Source: Aporrectodea caliginosa (Eukaryota; Annelida; Clitellata; Crassiclitellata; Lumbricidae). From it: a stretch of 64,000 nt of DNA. A program made the translations under genes and the position numbers. This document shows, piece after piece, positions 21,374 through 34,551 of the stretch. The notes beneath the pieces were generated by a model that had not been told where the DNA came from, did not search any database, and saw only the letters and a program-made list of their open reading frames with translations. The stretch lies in NCBI GenBank assembly GCA_020284085.1, contig JACEVL010000427.1, positions 195,001 through 259,000 of the forward strand. Direction: 5' to 3'. Numbering within the stretch: the stretch's first letter is position 1; each line of letters opens with the position of its first letter.

Positions 21374-21445
<72 letters not shown>
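21110..21445. repeat. (CT)n/(GTCT)n microsatellite
   Basis: This is an almost pure CTCTGT/CTCTCT array. The long Ser-Leu and Arg-Glu open frames here are artefacts of the repeat. Confidence 0.95.
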
Positions 21446-21447
<2 letters not shown>

Positions 21448-21864
21448 GCGCATCATAAACCTTCCCCGCCTTACGATTTGTCTGCTCATACTACGTATAC
21501 TTGGAGCTAGCAGCAGCGAACAAAGATCCGTTGTGTTAGTATCACATCCCAGTCGCACCAGTAACAACATCGAGCGAACACTTGAATTGCCCGTCAAGGG
21601 AAGAAGACCTACAAATGGTGGTCCCTAGACAACGAAGGGTGTTCTATGTAAATAAAGCAAGATGACTGGTAGGCATACTCATGTCTGTTTATAGATGAGC
21701 AAAAGCTTCAGTGATCTTTCTAACCAGTTAGTAAACTAACAGACAAGTTAACAGCTTCCATACCTTCTAAAATTTAATACGCAAGAATTGCCAGAACACA
21801 GCAGAACATGGTCTCCTGCGCCATATATTACAATTTACAAATCATATACCATGTTGATATTGTG

Positions 21865-22161
21865 CTCTTGAACAGTAGAGAGGGGCGCAAATTTTGAGAC
21901 GGAATGACTTAATTACTAAACTAATTACTTTGTATTGAAATATGAAATATTCATCAAAAATAAAATATATGTAATAAAATGAAATTATAACAAATAAAAG
22001 TGTATATACAAGAAACGACAAAGTTTAATATAGTATTTGAGATAATAAATTTGGTCATTGTTGACTTATTGGTTAAGTTGACCTTTGAGGGGTGGAGTGG
22101 GGCGCTAGATTTAAGCTTGGAACAGGGCGCACTAATAGCTTGATACGGCCCTGCTCTTGAA
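21865..22161. mobile_element. Short hAT-type element (MITE)
   Basis: CTCTTGAA occurs exactly on both sides (21865-21872 and 22154-22161), an 8-bp target duplication. The 281-bp element starts CAGTAGAGAGGGGCGC and its other end reads CAGGGCCGTATCAAGC on the opposite strand. CAG..-ends plus 8-bp duplication fit the hAT superfamily. There is no coding region. Confidence 0.7.
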
Positions 22162-22489
22162 ACTAGATACTGATCGATTATCATGAATTCTTTGGTGTCC
22201 AACATGCAAGACTTATAATAGAGCCAGACACTTTTACGTCAGCGGCCATAAATTGGTCTGGCGGGAGGGGGAATTGTGGTCTTTTGTAGGTTGAGTAGCT
22301 GTCCCTAAATGCTAAACAGAATATCAATTGTGTGCCGAAAATATGTATGCAATGCTTTTACCTGCTGAGTGTTAGGCTAAGCGCATATATTTGGAGAGGG
22401 TACATACGCAAGTGTGCACATATAAACGTATGTATGACATTGTATGTATGTATAAAAACTATGGATTTATGTATGTATGTGTGTATTTC

Positions 22490-23779
22490 AATCAATCAAT
22501 CAATCAAAGCCGTTTATTGAATCAACAACAGCACAATTAATTAACAATCAGTCATTTAAAAAAAGAGAGTTAATCTGCTGATGCTGTCAACAGGACAGCC
22601 CTAAAGGATAAAATAATCCGCTATTGCAGGGCTGCCCCTTTTCCACATTACATTTACTGATGGCAAGACGATTTTTATGATCATATACCTATAGAAAACT
22701 CAACTTAAATAACAATGTTAGGGCTAAATCATAGCCAAACAACTAAATAAAATAATTTAAAAAAACATTGCAGTACAAGATTTAAAACAAACAAACAAAT
22801 CAAAAACAAAACAGATTATAATGTTCACAGTTGTACATCTTAAACAATCTTAACTACAGATACAATCTATCGAGTCATATTCTTTTTATGTGTTCAACAG
22901 ATAATGTTTCAATTGAGCTTTAAATTGAGCCATGTGTAATATATTTATTAAATTTGGAGGAAGAGAATCCCAAAGTGGTGGACCTGAGCATTTAATTGAG
23001 AACTGCTTAGTCCTGGTTCGTGCCCCTGGGGTTCGATATTTACATGATGCTCTAGTATCATGTCCATGGATAGCTACACCTTTAAGGAAATATTTATCAA
23101 ACAGTGATGGAAGAAGCCTATAATGATAACAGTACATGAATAGTCCAATTTGATATTTTGTAATATCATTCAATTTTAGAATATTGTGCTCTTTAAATAT
23201 TAATTTTGTGCTATCGGACCATCCCAGTAAGCAAGTCACACGTATGGCACGTTTATGGAGAGTCTCAAGGCGTTTTAATCTAGAGGAGTAGTTTGAGCCC
23301 CAGCAGATATTACAGTATGATAAGTAAGGAAAAACAGCGTGTAGTATAACTGTCGCAGAACAGGTTTAGTCAGATAATGCTTAATTCGTGATAGAACACT
23401 TATATTTTTGCTAATTTCTTTGATACATGTGTGATATGCTCATTCCATTGCAGATGCCGATCTACATAAACACCAAGAAATTTGGTGCATTCAGTTTGCA
23501 CTATTTCCCTGTTATCTATCATAATTTCCATTGCTTGTTGGGGAGCTGGTTTACGGTGACCACGGAACAGTATATAACATGTCTTGTCCAGATTGAGTGA
23601 AAGTTTATTGGCTTTAAACCAGTTTGATATTACTTCAAGTTCCTTATTTACTTTCTGCTGCAATACATCTATTGATTTATCAGTAAAAAAGACATTGCTG
23701 TCATCAGCAAATAGTATGAAATCAGTTTTATCAGCAATCTGAGGTAAGTCATTTATATAGATCAAGAACAGTAATGAGT

Positions 23780-23790
<11 letters not shown>
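22490..23790 (-). mobile_element. 5'-truncated LINE with reverse-transcriptase remnant
   Basis: On the - strand the frame begins LLFLIYINDLP and contains FILFADDSNVFF (RT catalytic FADD), then NKLSLNLDKTCYILF, TKFLGVYVD and WNEHI. After two frame breaks come LFMYCYHYRLLPSLF, YRTPGARTRTKQFS and GPPLWDSLPPNL, ending QLKHYLLNT* at 22886. The 3' UTR runs to 22490 and ends AATAAACGGCTTTGATTGATTGATTG. Order and motifs fit CR1/L2-type non-LTR elements. It lacks the 5' half and endonuclease, so it is dead. Confidence 0.85.
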
Positions 23791-24296
<506 letters not shown>

Positions 24297-24440
24297 CGCA
24301 CATTTATTAAGCGCCACTATCGAATGACCAAGCACCAATCTACGACTCTGAGCAATTGTAGCCTAAGTGAGAGAAGTTCAAGGTTCCTACACAGGCACCG
24401 TCTAAAGGGCGGAGTCTCGATCCCGTCTTATTCGGATCTG
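24297..24440 (-). mobile_element. tRNA-derived SINE (family 1)
   Basis: On the - strand: B-box-like GGGATCGAGAC, GGAACCTTGAACTTC, CAATTGCTCAGAG, GGTGCTTGGTCATTCGATAG and TGGCGCTTAATAAATGTGCG, passing directly into (AAT)n. Confidence 0.75.
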
Positions 24441-24834
24441 CATTTCTTATCTTCCGATCCTTGCTTTGGGCTCCGTGGATCTCGGCATGAGGATCTGTAC
24501 CAAGAACTATGATTTCTGAATATGTGAATTCGCTTTGAAACGTTCTTCGATTTATGCCTATACTCCATTACGTCAGAGACTTACAGGAGTTCCTGATTAG
24601 ATTGCGTTCAACTGCTTTCCAGATATGATCCACTGAATCCATAGTATACCGTTAGATAGGAGCAGAGCTGCAATCTAATTATAGCCATAGTAGTTTTCTT
24701 AGGCCTATATTTTGAGGCAAAGTGCTAGTGGTATAACCTTCAAACTTAAGAGGTGTAATAGTTTTTTTGTTGTAAAGCAACGATGACTATTTGGGTCAGT
24801 ATAAGTATGAGTCACAGGAGCATTGTATACGTGT

Positions 24835-25105
24835 GAGAGAGACAGGGACAGAGGCAGACAGAGACAGAGGAGGAGAGAGAGAAACGGACAAACAGACAGA
24901 CCGAGAGACAGTGAGATGAGAGCAGAGAAAGGCAAGTATACCTGCTGAAAGAGACAGAGATAAAGACACAAAGAGACACACAGACAGACAGAGACAGGGG
25001 CTGAAAGAGACAGGGAGAGAGAGAAGGAAAGAGAAAGAGACAGACAGCCAGAGAGCGAGTCAGAGAGACAGAGAGACAGAGACAGAGAGACAGAGAGAGG
25101 CGAAC
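24835..25105. repeat. (GACA)n/(GA)n microsatellite
   Basis: This is a degenerate purine-rich GAGACAGA array with some unique insertions. Confidence 0.9.
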
Positions 25106-25239
25106 GGTTAAAAGAGCGTAAACGTGAAATCGAGAAAAGAATACACTACTGTTAACAGCCAGAGTCACATTCACACTCTTCCAGTAATTCTTGATAGCAA
25201 CAAACACTAATCCGAAGCTACGACGCTATAGTCAAACAA

Positions 25240-25365
25240 ATTAATATAAGTAGTAGTTTCAGTTTAACGACACTGTGTGATAACAAAGACCTTTAGCGTC
25301 GCCCTCCTCCTTTATCCAGGCTTGGGACTGGCACTGTCAAACACCGAACAGTGGCGGAGTTCAAA
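25240..25365 (-). mobile_element. LINE C-terminal repeat fragment
   Basis: The reverse complement carries CAGTGCCAGTCCCAAGCCTG and GGAGGAGGGCGACGCTAAAG, then CGTTAAACTGAAACTACTAC. It matches 12735-12800, 26430-26510 and 49185-49275. The tail resembles (CTA)n. Confidence 0.65.
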
Positions 25366-26414
25366 TTAATGTAAACACCTTTTCTGTAGACCTATACTTC
25401 TTGCTGTGAGACTAAAAAAGGGTCTCCTGAAAACTAATTCATTGCAGAAATTTCTTGGCGAAAAAGACAACTTGTGAAGACTGTTAGAGGGAGTTCGCTC
25501 AGTATTCTCGAGCCTTCAGTCGTTAGATTATAAACCAAGCAGCTACCGAATAGCTCATACCGTGTCGCTATATATGAGCGCTTCAACCATTTTATTCACA
25601 TCAGTAACGCTGTAGTGCCTAGTCTTAGCAGGCATACCATTAGGAGAATACGAGAGCTACTAACACCTGGTGACGATAGTAAAAAAACAGATGACGTCGA
25701 TGCGAAACTAAACAGGCACTTGGACGATTGAACGGAATCTGGAAAAGCAGAGATAAGAAGGAAGAAAACAAAGGCATTTAACAATATGAAAACAAATTGG
25801 TTGCGCCTGTCATCGGCAGTATCTACGCGTCTGCGAACGCTCGCCAGTACACGACTCTTCCGATGCTCTAAAAGCACCATCACTATAGTCTACAGTAAGA
25901 CTAAACTTCAGACTAAGCTGCAGACTAAATTCAGCGCGACTTCTTCAGCGGTCAATGCGTGCATATAACACATGCATGCAATGCTTTGCATGTGTGCATA
26001 TTCACACGTGCACAAGTATGCGTGAATGTGCTTGTGTACGTTTACATGAATACATGTATACATTTAAGCGTGTGCTGCCCTTTATATATGCTTGTATGCA
26101 TGCATGTTAGTATGTATGCATGCATGAAGCGACTCTGAGCCTCGAACGTATACATTCCAGAGGCCAATTGCAGGACACCCTATTTCAGTCTCACAGCATA
26201 AAGTAGGTTTACAGAAACGGAGTCTATACGTCAGTTCACTGTAAGTTCGTAAACACTATAGTCTGGCCCTACTCTGCCTGCCTCTCCGTACTGGTCCAAC
26301 TAAATTGATTATAGCTTACGTTACATGTGCCTCTGTGAGGAAGGATGTCGGTTCGCTTCCCGATTTAGTGGCTCATTTCCGAGATTTGAATCTCAGGCTA
26401 GCACGGCTAGTTAC

Positions 26415-26520
26415 TGTTTAGCGACACTGTTGTCATAGCAAAGATTATTGGCGTCGCCCTCTTCCTTTCATCAGGCTTGGGACTGGCACTGCCAGAGTGC
26501 GAGCAGTGGCGGAGTTTGGC
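26415..26520 (-). mobile_element. LINE C-terminal repeat fragment
   Basis: It is the same sequence family as 25240-25365, in the same orientation (CAGGCTTGGGACTGGCACTG on the + strand). Confidence 0.65.
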
Positions 26521-26589
26521 TGGCACGGCTTGTAGCCTACACGGAGACCCTAACTGGCGGTACTGTGGAGCTAGCCCTATAATTAGTGA

Positions 26590-26945
26590 TTGGTGTGGAG
26601 GAACCGCACTTTTCGGTTCCTCCACCATCATTACCAATCACCCACCATCACCTTCCTCAGGCTCCTCTATCCATCACCCCTACGGGCTTTCCATTCGAAA
26701 CTAAAGTCTCACCTCTTTCAGAACTCCTACCCAGACTCACCTTCCAATTCTCGACATAAACTACACCCTCCTTAGCATCTATACCCTGCCCCCTCTGACC
26801 CTCTGCAGGAAACCGGGCTCGGACCTCCTTCGGACTACCCTTTGGACAAACCCTCTGAGTCGATGCAGCGCTCGTGAATAAGCTAGTGTCCTGCGCTTAG
26901 CTATCGAGTGGCGCTCTAGAAGTTTGGAGATTACGATTACGATTA
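26590..26945 (+). mobile_element. LINE 3' end with (ATTACG)n tail
   Basis: The frame has LRAFHSKLKSHLFQNSYPDS, typical of the end of LINE ORF2. A 3' UTR with GCTCGTGAATAAGCTAGTG, GAGTGGCGCTCTAGAAG and GATTACGATTACGATTA follows. Confidence 0.65.
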
Positions 26946-27117
26946 AATTCATCGTGAAATAAGCAAGGTCGAGGCCATATACGGTCGCTATAGAAACATA
27001 ATATTTACATTTGCATTTATGGAAGGTTTTCAATAGAACCCTGTCTCAGAGAAGAGCATTAATTCGCTAAGTCCAGTTCATCTTCTGGGTATAATAATTG
27101 GAGTCGACGTTGTTTCC

Positions 27118-27160
27118 CATGTATTGTATTGTATTGTATTTGTTAATTTATATATCGCCG
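27118..27160 (-). repeat. Retroposon 3' tail with (AATAC)n
   Basis: The reverse complement reads GGCGATATATAAATTAAC then (AAATACAATACAATACAAT), the same tail type as at 51335 and 61568. Confidence 0.5.
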
Positions 27161-27420
27161 CCACATGTGATCCGCTGTGAATGGTGAAATTGTCCAGCAG
27201 ATGTTGTTACTCGTTTCAAGTGCTTCGGTCAACCATCCATCGAGACGGTTTGGTCATTTCTCTGAGTGGCCTCTTCGAAATGTCGTTCTGTCTGTTGCTA
27301 CAGTTACTGGACAGTGTGTCTACCTGTCTATTCTCAACTGAAGTATGATGTATTCGTTTTACAAATATAACTTACTAGACACGCGCACGAAACTATATAT
27401 ATATATGCCTATACTGTATA

Positions 27421-27427
<7 letters not shown>

Positions 27428-27462
<35 letters not shown>

Positions 27463-27465
27463 CTG
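27428..27465. repeat. (TA)n tract
   Basis: This is a pure (TA)n run of about 36 bp. Confidence 0.95.
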
Positions 27466-27839
27466 TAATATATAATATAACTTTAATGCTGTGTGTTTGC
27501 TTACTTATCTGTCTATATGCTGTCTGTCTGTCGGGCTATATACCTGATTGCCTGACTGACTTTTCTGTATTTTTGCTTGTTCGGTCACTATATAGTCAGT
27601 CAGTCAGTCATATATCCGTCTGCCTCTATCATCTTTATCCTTTTCTGTCTCGTTTACGATCTGCTTGTCCTTCTGAATCACCGCTTCACATCCTGTTGGA
27701 AAATTATACTCTTCACTGTCTTCAGATTAAACTGCTAAAATATTTTATTTATTATTTATTTTGTTTATTCTATTGATCGCAGTTATTCTTCGCGCAAGGT
27801 CAGATAAATCTGAATGGGAGACGAGAGACAAATTGGCGC

Positions 27840-27948
27840 GGACACTAAGTCTTATCCAGAATTGTTACATGGAATCTGCTGAGCAGAATTGAACCCGCAA
27901 TCGATGGATTACAAACCCAGCGTGCTACCGAGTTGACCCCGTGTTGTA
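27840..27948 (-). mobile_element. tRNA-like head, probably SINE-derived
   Basis: On the - strand: A-box-like GTCAACTCGGTAGCACGC, an anticodon-arm-like CTGGGTTTGTAATCCATC and B box CGGGTTCAATTC. The acceptor stem does not pair, so it is not a functional tRNA gene. The arm is reminiscent of tRNA-Thr (UGU). Confidence 0.4.
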
Positions 27949-28034
27949 TTATAGTTATAATCAGACGATCATTTGTTGTGTCTTACTCAATAGAATTTTA
28001 AAGTAATAATATGCGTACTAGAAAAGAAGAATGG

Positions 28035-28365
28035 TGAATTGATTGCATGGTGATTAATTGACTGACTGACTGACTGACTGATGATCGACTGACTGACTGA
28101 TTGATCGATTGATCGATTGACTGATTAATTGATTGACTGACTGACTGATTGACTTGACTAATTAATTGACCAATTGACTGACTGACTGATTGATTGATTG
28201 ATTGATTGATTGACTGACTGACTGATTGACTGACTGACTGACTGACTGACTGATTGACTGATTGACTGATTGATTGACTGATTGATTGACTGACTGACTG
28301 ACTGAGACTTGACTGACTGACTGATTGATTGATTAACTGACTGACTGATTGATTGGTGATTGAAA
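28035..28365. repeat. (TTGACTGA)n-type tandem repeat
   Basis: This is a degenerate array of TTGA/CTGA tetramers over 330 bp. The Ser-Gln-Asn frame on the - strand is an artefact. Confidence 0.95.
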
Positions 28366-29029
28366 CCTCGTAGTACCTATCACTGGATGGCCTTGAAAAT
28401 TTATTGATAATGCTGTTATATAAACAGTATATATACATAATGTGTAGATTCGAACGTTTTGGCCGGGAGTGTAGAGTAGACGGTATCCTGACGTGACGTA
28501 GCCCTTACACAGAGAGCCCCCTATTAATGCTACGGCCTATAGAGCGGGCGTTTGTAAGGCGCTGCGAGGCACACTACAGCCAGCCATTGTTAACGTCAGC
28601 CTAATCCAGCGCTGTCGAAGTGGCTGACTGATTCGTCTGTTTCCCAGAACAAAAAACATTCCCTGCCAGTACAGTCTTATGTCATTGTCTCCTTCCATCT
28701 CTCTCCGTGTGTACGGATATTTTGTCTGTATGCGTCTGTGTGCGTGTGTGCGTGAATGCACGCTTGTGTGTCTGTCTCTGCCTTTGTCGAGGCCTGCTTG
28801 CGTATCTTTCGTTCCATTATGTATCCAGCGCCACTGGCAAATTGCGTGGTGAGATAGTGACGCCAGTTGTTGTAAGAGAGCAGCTGTGGAAGGTTAACAG
28901 ATGACCCGTTCTTGCAAGTCTCATGACCCCTCCGGCTGCCATAGTGATTGTCCATCTGGCGGCCGAAAGAGCAGCATAGAAGGACGCACAACCTTATTTC
29001 TAGTAACCTCGGCCTAACCGAACGAAGCA

Positions 29030-31130
29030 ATAACAGAACAACAGGTCTTCGTATAATTATAAATCAAGGAAATTAGCAACAATAATGCAATTACATGGAG
29101 CCTTATCACATGATCGCTTCTGTTCTGCAAACAATATTATACAGCAACTCAGCAAAACGTTTACATATTTACACACACGTAAACTATATTTCACGTTATA
29201 CAGTTCGTAATAGGTAAGATTACTTTTGCGATCTTTACAGTCAATGAAAGATGTAAAAATTAGAAAATCATGCAGGCTTAATATATTCACAAGCAGCAGT
29301 CTCTCGTTGTAAGTCGTCGTCGTCGTCAGGTCGCTAAAAAACCACTAAACCGCTAAATTAATAATTATTTACAACCAGTCCTTTGGACATAACTCACATA
29401 AGACAGTTTAATTTAACAAATTTAATTTAGATCATTTAGTTAATCATAGACAGAAATCTACACACATTGCATTGATGCAGATATCCATTTATCAAACAGT
29501 AATCCAAGATTGGAAATGATCTATACCTGGCAAATGCTAATGTACAACGAAGCGCGCGTATAATACGCTTCATTATAGAACGAATTCTGATAATACGAAG
29601 AGATGCATCAACCAAGACTAATATTATTATTCAGCTTTGGATCTCACTAATAGCGCAGACTCGTCACAAGGTGGTACTTGATAATACATGTATCTCCCAA
29701 ATGTCTCGATATAAGTAGGTTCAACTGCAAACGCCTACATGCAATGTATGTATAATTAATAAGAGCTGCGTGATTGAGTGTCATGTAAACCAAAGTGCGA
29801 TATAAGCCATGGTCGTAAAACTGAATATGCTGGTTTGCTTGCTTGTATAGGAGTATTTATTTCTAATGTATAAGTTATGCCATTTATGGGCCTTACTAAG
29901 CTATTACTTCAGTTTAATAAACTGTCCTTAAAGATACAGCGAAATGAAATATAATTGAACGTGTCTTCCGAATGATGGACTGACTGATTGACTGACTGAC
30001 TGAATGAATGATTGATCAATTCACATAGATCACGCTGCATGCGCTGTGATCATGTGACAACAATGATGACGTGACAGATTACCGTTATGAGAAAGGAATT
30101 AAATAAATAATCAATAATATCCAATATCCAATTAAATATGATATATGGAACATATAGACTATGCGGTTTAAAATATTGCACAGCACAAATCTATTTCTTG
30201 TCATTTAGCTTACAAGACACTATAGACGACTTGTTATTCCTGGTGCTGATTATAGTATAGAGAAATTTTGCCATGTAAGCCAATTCGTTAATTTCATACG
30301 ATTTTTAAGGTCAGAAGCATTTGGGAAGCAAAGCTAAAAATATGATTCGTCGACCAAACTTAGATGATATGCAATTCTTTATTCGAAATTAAAACACAAA
30401 CCAACATAAAAGCGGGACTTAACCAGGAAATGAGAAACGACAGGTGACCCTGTTTCGACCTAAGCTACTGATGCAGGTCAATACCTGGCCACGCTACCTG
30501 ATTCTGACCTTTCTGCTAGAAGCAGGGATAGGAAAGCTGGGTGGGGCATTTTGCACTGATGTTGCAAGCAACCGGGAAGATTTAATAATCATGTCATAAT
30601 TATGATCGTGCCCGGGAATCGCGTTTTCTATTCGACTTTTGTGGCAATTGGCACGAATGGATTGGATCCAGTAATTAAATCTCACGCCTTAATATTCCGT
30701 AGAACGCGCGCAGAATAGCAATTAGCTCCAGAGCTGCAGTCGTGAATGCACAGCATGTCGAAATCATTCTTCCTATACAGCTGTCAGTGCTTGAAATCAA
30801 ACGAACGCAAACACATATATACATATCTGTGATGTTTGTTGTTATGTGGTAGGCCTACCTCTAATCGTAAACATCGTGTAAAACTGTGTAACATATTCAC
30901 ATAATATTAACATATTCGACTGGTTCAAGTATAGTGCAGTTGATTGAGCTTCAATTTAATGTGATGTGATGTAGGTCTATTCTCATAGAAATTGCTGATT
31001 ACTGTAATGTTGTAGACCGCAATGTGGCTAATTAAATAGTCCAGAAAGTAGGTCTTGGCAATTCCTGATAATAATGATGACAACAATTATGATTCAATGG
31101 TCTACTATAATACATGAATGTATGTAGTCT
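29030..31130. other. Gene-free unique sequence
   Basis: I see no coding region, element end or strong repeat here, apart from a short (CTGA)n at 29975-30005 and a near-palindrome GATCACGCTGCATGCGCTGT at about 30027. It is AT-rich intergenic DNA. Confidence 0.6.
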
Positions 31131-31204
31131 ATAATATAACTATAGCTGTGTACTCGTGTACGTATAAATATATGTATGTATGAATGCAGGTAGTATGCAT
31201 GATG

Positions 31205-31300
31205 CATGTGTGTATGCATGCATTTGGTTATTTCTATAGCGCCTTTTGCAAAACCTCACGAAGGCGCCAAGGAACCTTTCAAAAAGGTAAAGTATACGTT
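31205..31300 (-). mobile_element. SINE/LINE 3' fragment
   Basis: The reverse complement has GGCGCCTTCGTGAGGTTTTGC and AAGGCGCTATAGAAATAACC. Similar 3' ends (TATAAA/TATAGCGC with AAGGTGCTT) occur at 33590, 51350, 52150 and 53510. Confidence 0.45.
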
Positions 31301-31559
31301 CCACTGTCCACTGGGTCAGTGATAGAGCATTCCTGTAATGAGCCATCACATTACAATGCACAGTCCTTGCGTTGGATTCACTGCTGATTTTTCGGCTGAA
31401 GCGCAAAGACGACAACAGCAATCTAACGACCACCGGACAGACCAACCAATCGCCGAGAACAAATCGTTGAGAGTTTCCACGGCTGCACGTCTTGGAATTG
31501 AACATCAACTATGCAGCAACCGTTGAAATAGGAAATATCCTTATCATCCAGACAATCAG

Positions 31560-31575
31560 GGCTCTCTCTCTCTCA

Positions 31576-31652
<77 letters not shown>

Positions 31653-31733
31653 CTTCCTTCTCTTTCTCTCTGTATCTCTGTATCTCTGTCTGTTTCTCTC
31701 TCTTCTGTCTCTCTATCTCTCTCTCTCTCTCTC

Positions 31734-31768
<35 letters not shown>

Positions 31769-31788
31769 GTCTCTGTCTCTTCTCTCTG

Positions 31789-31868
<80 letters not shown>

Positions 31869-32005
31869 CTTCTCTTTCTTTATGTATCTCTCTGTATCTA
31901 TCTCTGTATCTCTCTGTGTGTCTCTCTCTGTGTATCTCTCTGCATCTGTATCTCTGTCTCTGTATCTCTGTCTGTCTGTTTGTCTCTCTCTCTTTCTCTC
32001 TCTAT
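31560..32005. repeat. (CT)n/(GTCT)n microsatellite
   Basis: This is about 440 bp of CTCTCT with CTGT and TATCTCTG variants. Confidence 0.95.
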
Positions 32006-32009
32006 GAAC

Positions 32010-33380
32010 CAAAACACAAGATACTCCGTGAAATTTCAAGCTCAGTCTTGTTTTCGTTGCCGACCGAGGAAGAGCCGCCTCTGGGGCATTGTAGCCTGAG
32101 GCGCTGAAGACTGCAACAAACAGCGCTCAGACGAACATACATATTTATGCATAGGAAACACGCGTAAATAAACACCGACAAAATGCACGTATATAAGAGA
32201 AGCTGTCTGCCTGTGCCGTGAACTTTAGTGTACATGACTAGAACCGTGTTTGCATATAGGCCAAGTCTTATGCCCTCAGGGGGGCTACGTGTATGAGTGC
32301 ACGCGTGTATGGATGAACGGTGCCTCGAGAGGCTATTAATAACGTCAATGCAAACGCTCGGATATCTGACTAGAATATTATGTATATGGCCTGAAGGTGA
32401 AAGAGCTCTAACAGCGCCAGTGCTTGTATAACGCGAAATTTTGAAACATAAATGCATTGGTGTACGCATACATATACATATTATGCCTATTTAACACGAA
32501 GTTATGCTACATAATTGAATGTGTGTGCCCTTGAAAGCTCGGATAACAAGAATACGTGTTACATAAACTAATTATGTACACAAGTATAATGCAATTGCTT
32601 TTTACAAAAATGAACATGCCATGTCTCCCTGCATGTGTTAACAGTTTGGTATACGTTAGCATTTAGGAAGCCCGTCAAAAGACAGCTAGGACCAGACTGC
32701 GAATGAGAAGAGAGCGGCGACAGCCATACACTTCAGATAAGGAGATCTAGCGTTATCGAAAAGCAAACAAAATCACAGCTGCAGCACAGCAGCGTTGTCA
32801 GTATAATATTATGGTCTAACTATACTGCATGCAGTGCTTTGAGGAACAGATATGGTTAGCAGATAGACTATAGTGATCTATAATAGAACCCAGCTGCAGG
32901 TTAAGGCTTAAAAATAACGTTTTCTATCAACAGATATACAGAAAACTATATGTATATTATATAAATATAATATGTATATACATAAGGCAAATGCCGTGAA
33001 GTGTATAAGACGTAACTCACACGCAGAATAAATACTACTAACAGCCTGTAACAAGACAAACTGTCTTTCAGGTCAAATCTGAAGACTGCAGATTGCAGTT
33101 TCCCACAGGCTGTGTTTCACGCTCTCTTGCGCTGTTGTCTTGGTTTTCGCATCAGACCAATCAAGAATAATTGCGAGCAAACCTCAGTTGCAAAGCAGTG
33201 CAATGGCTCAATAGAAGTTCCTAGATTATATTGGATAAAACTTGCAAAAGCCCAGATTAGATTTTGGAGAATGGATCACGACGAAAAAGCCGTGACCGAC
33301 AAGAAAATGTACGGTAGGAGTCGCCGGTATACTATATTTACTTGCCGCAAGTTGCCAGCAATACACTGTTTGACTCCTAA
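32010..33380. other. No gene recognised
   Basis: The stretch is unique AT-rich sequence with no convincing frame. A short (TA)-rich segment lies at 32945-32985. Confidence 0.55.
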
Positions 33381-33384
33381 GAAG

Positions 33385-33560
33385 AGTATGTATGTATGTA
33401 TGTATGTATGTATGTATGTATGTGTATGTATGTATGTATGTATGTATGTATGTATGTATGTATGTATGTATGTATGTATGTATGTATGTATGTATGTATG
33501 TATGTATGTATGTATGTATATATGTATGTATGTATGTATAATATATGCATGGTATGCATG
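33385..33560. repeat. (TATG)n microsatellite
   Basis: A long perfect (ATGT)n array is followed by a retroposon-like TTTATATAGGGCCTCTCAGA at 33598. Confidence 0.95.
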
Positions 33561-34059
33561 TATGTTGGTATGTATGAATGCGTGCGTTTGTATCTGGATA
33601 TTTATATAGGGCCTCTCAGAAACCCCCAAAATATGCTGAAGAACCTCACGGTTGTGTTACCACCTTCAGTAAAGATTAGGCTTCGTCGAAAATCTCATCG
33701 GAAACTCACGAAGTTACCAATATTCGCCATTGCGAGGTTTCATGCGGCAGCAGACGATGCAGAGAAAAAAAATCATGATTATGATGAAGCACGGATTTTT
33801 AACACCCGTTAAAAGATAGCGAACTCTATAGAGTCTATAGACTGCAAATAACTATGGGCAACCTCCACTTCGTAGCCAAGTCTCCCTAGTGCCCGTTAGT
33901 AGCGTTTGTTGCGGTGAATTCTACTGAATGAATGAATGAATGAATGAGCTATAGAGATAGCAAGAAACTGGCAGTCAGACATAGGACGACCAGGTATACC
34001 TCCGGATTGTTATATGACGGTATTCATTACTAAACCTTTAATAAACCGTTGAATAGATG

Positions 34060-34182
34060 AGTGTGGTGAGAGGCTGAGAGCCTTGCTTCGGAAATATGGC
34101 GATCACGCTCGTGAATAAGCTGATGCCCCGCGTTAAGCTTATGAGTAGCCCCTTAGAAATTTCTAGATTACGAGTACAGTGT
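34060..34182 (+). mobile_element. LINE 3'-UTR fragment
   Basis: GCTCGTGAATAAGCTGATG..CCCCTTAGAAATTTCTAGATTACGAG matches the 3' end at 26855-26945. Confidence 0.55.
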
Positions 34183-34551
34183 CTGCAGCTTCCATCTGGT
34201 CTTTGTCTGTAAAACATACATTGCAGATGATCATGACACCCTGATCCCATGCATCAACGATGTAACGAGCCCATAAAAGCATCACATCGCGGAATAACGC
34301 ACATGACGATACACACATAATTATAAACACGGCAATAGACACATGGGTATCATTACGGTCATACTCTTAGCATACAACATATTGCCTATTTGGATGTACG
34401 GAAGGCTTGTTGCACTACATAGACCGTTCTATTGCTTAAACAAGAGACACTATAAATTCATATATATATTTATATATGTATTATTATGGTTGCAAAATAT
34501 TCAATGATGGATATATACACAGAGAATAGTTATTTTTCTGTTACCGTGCTA

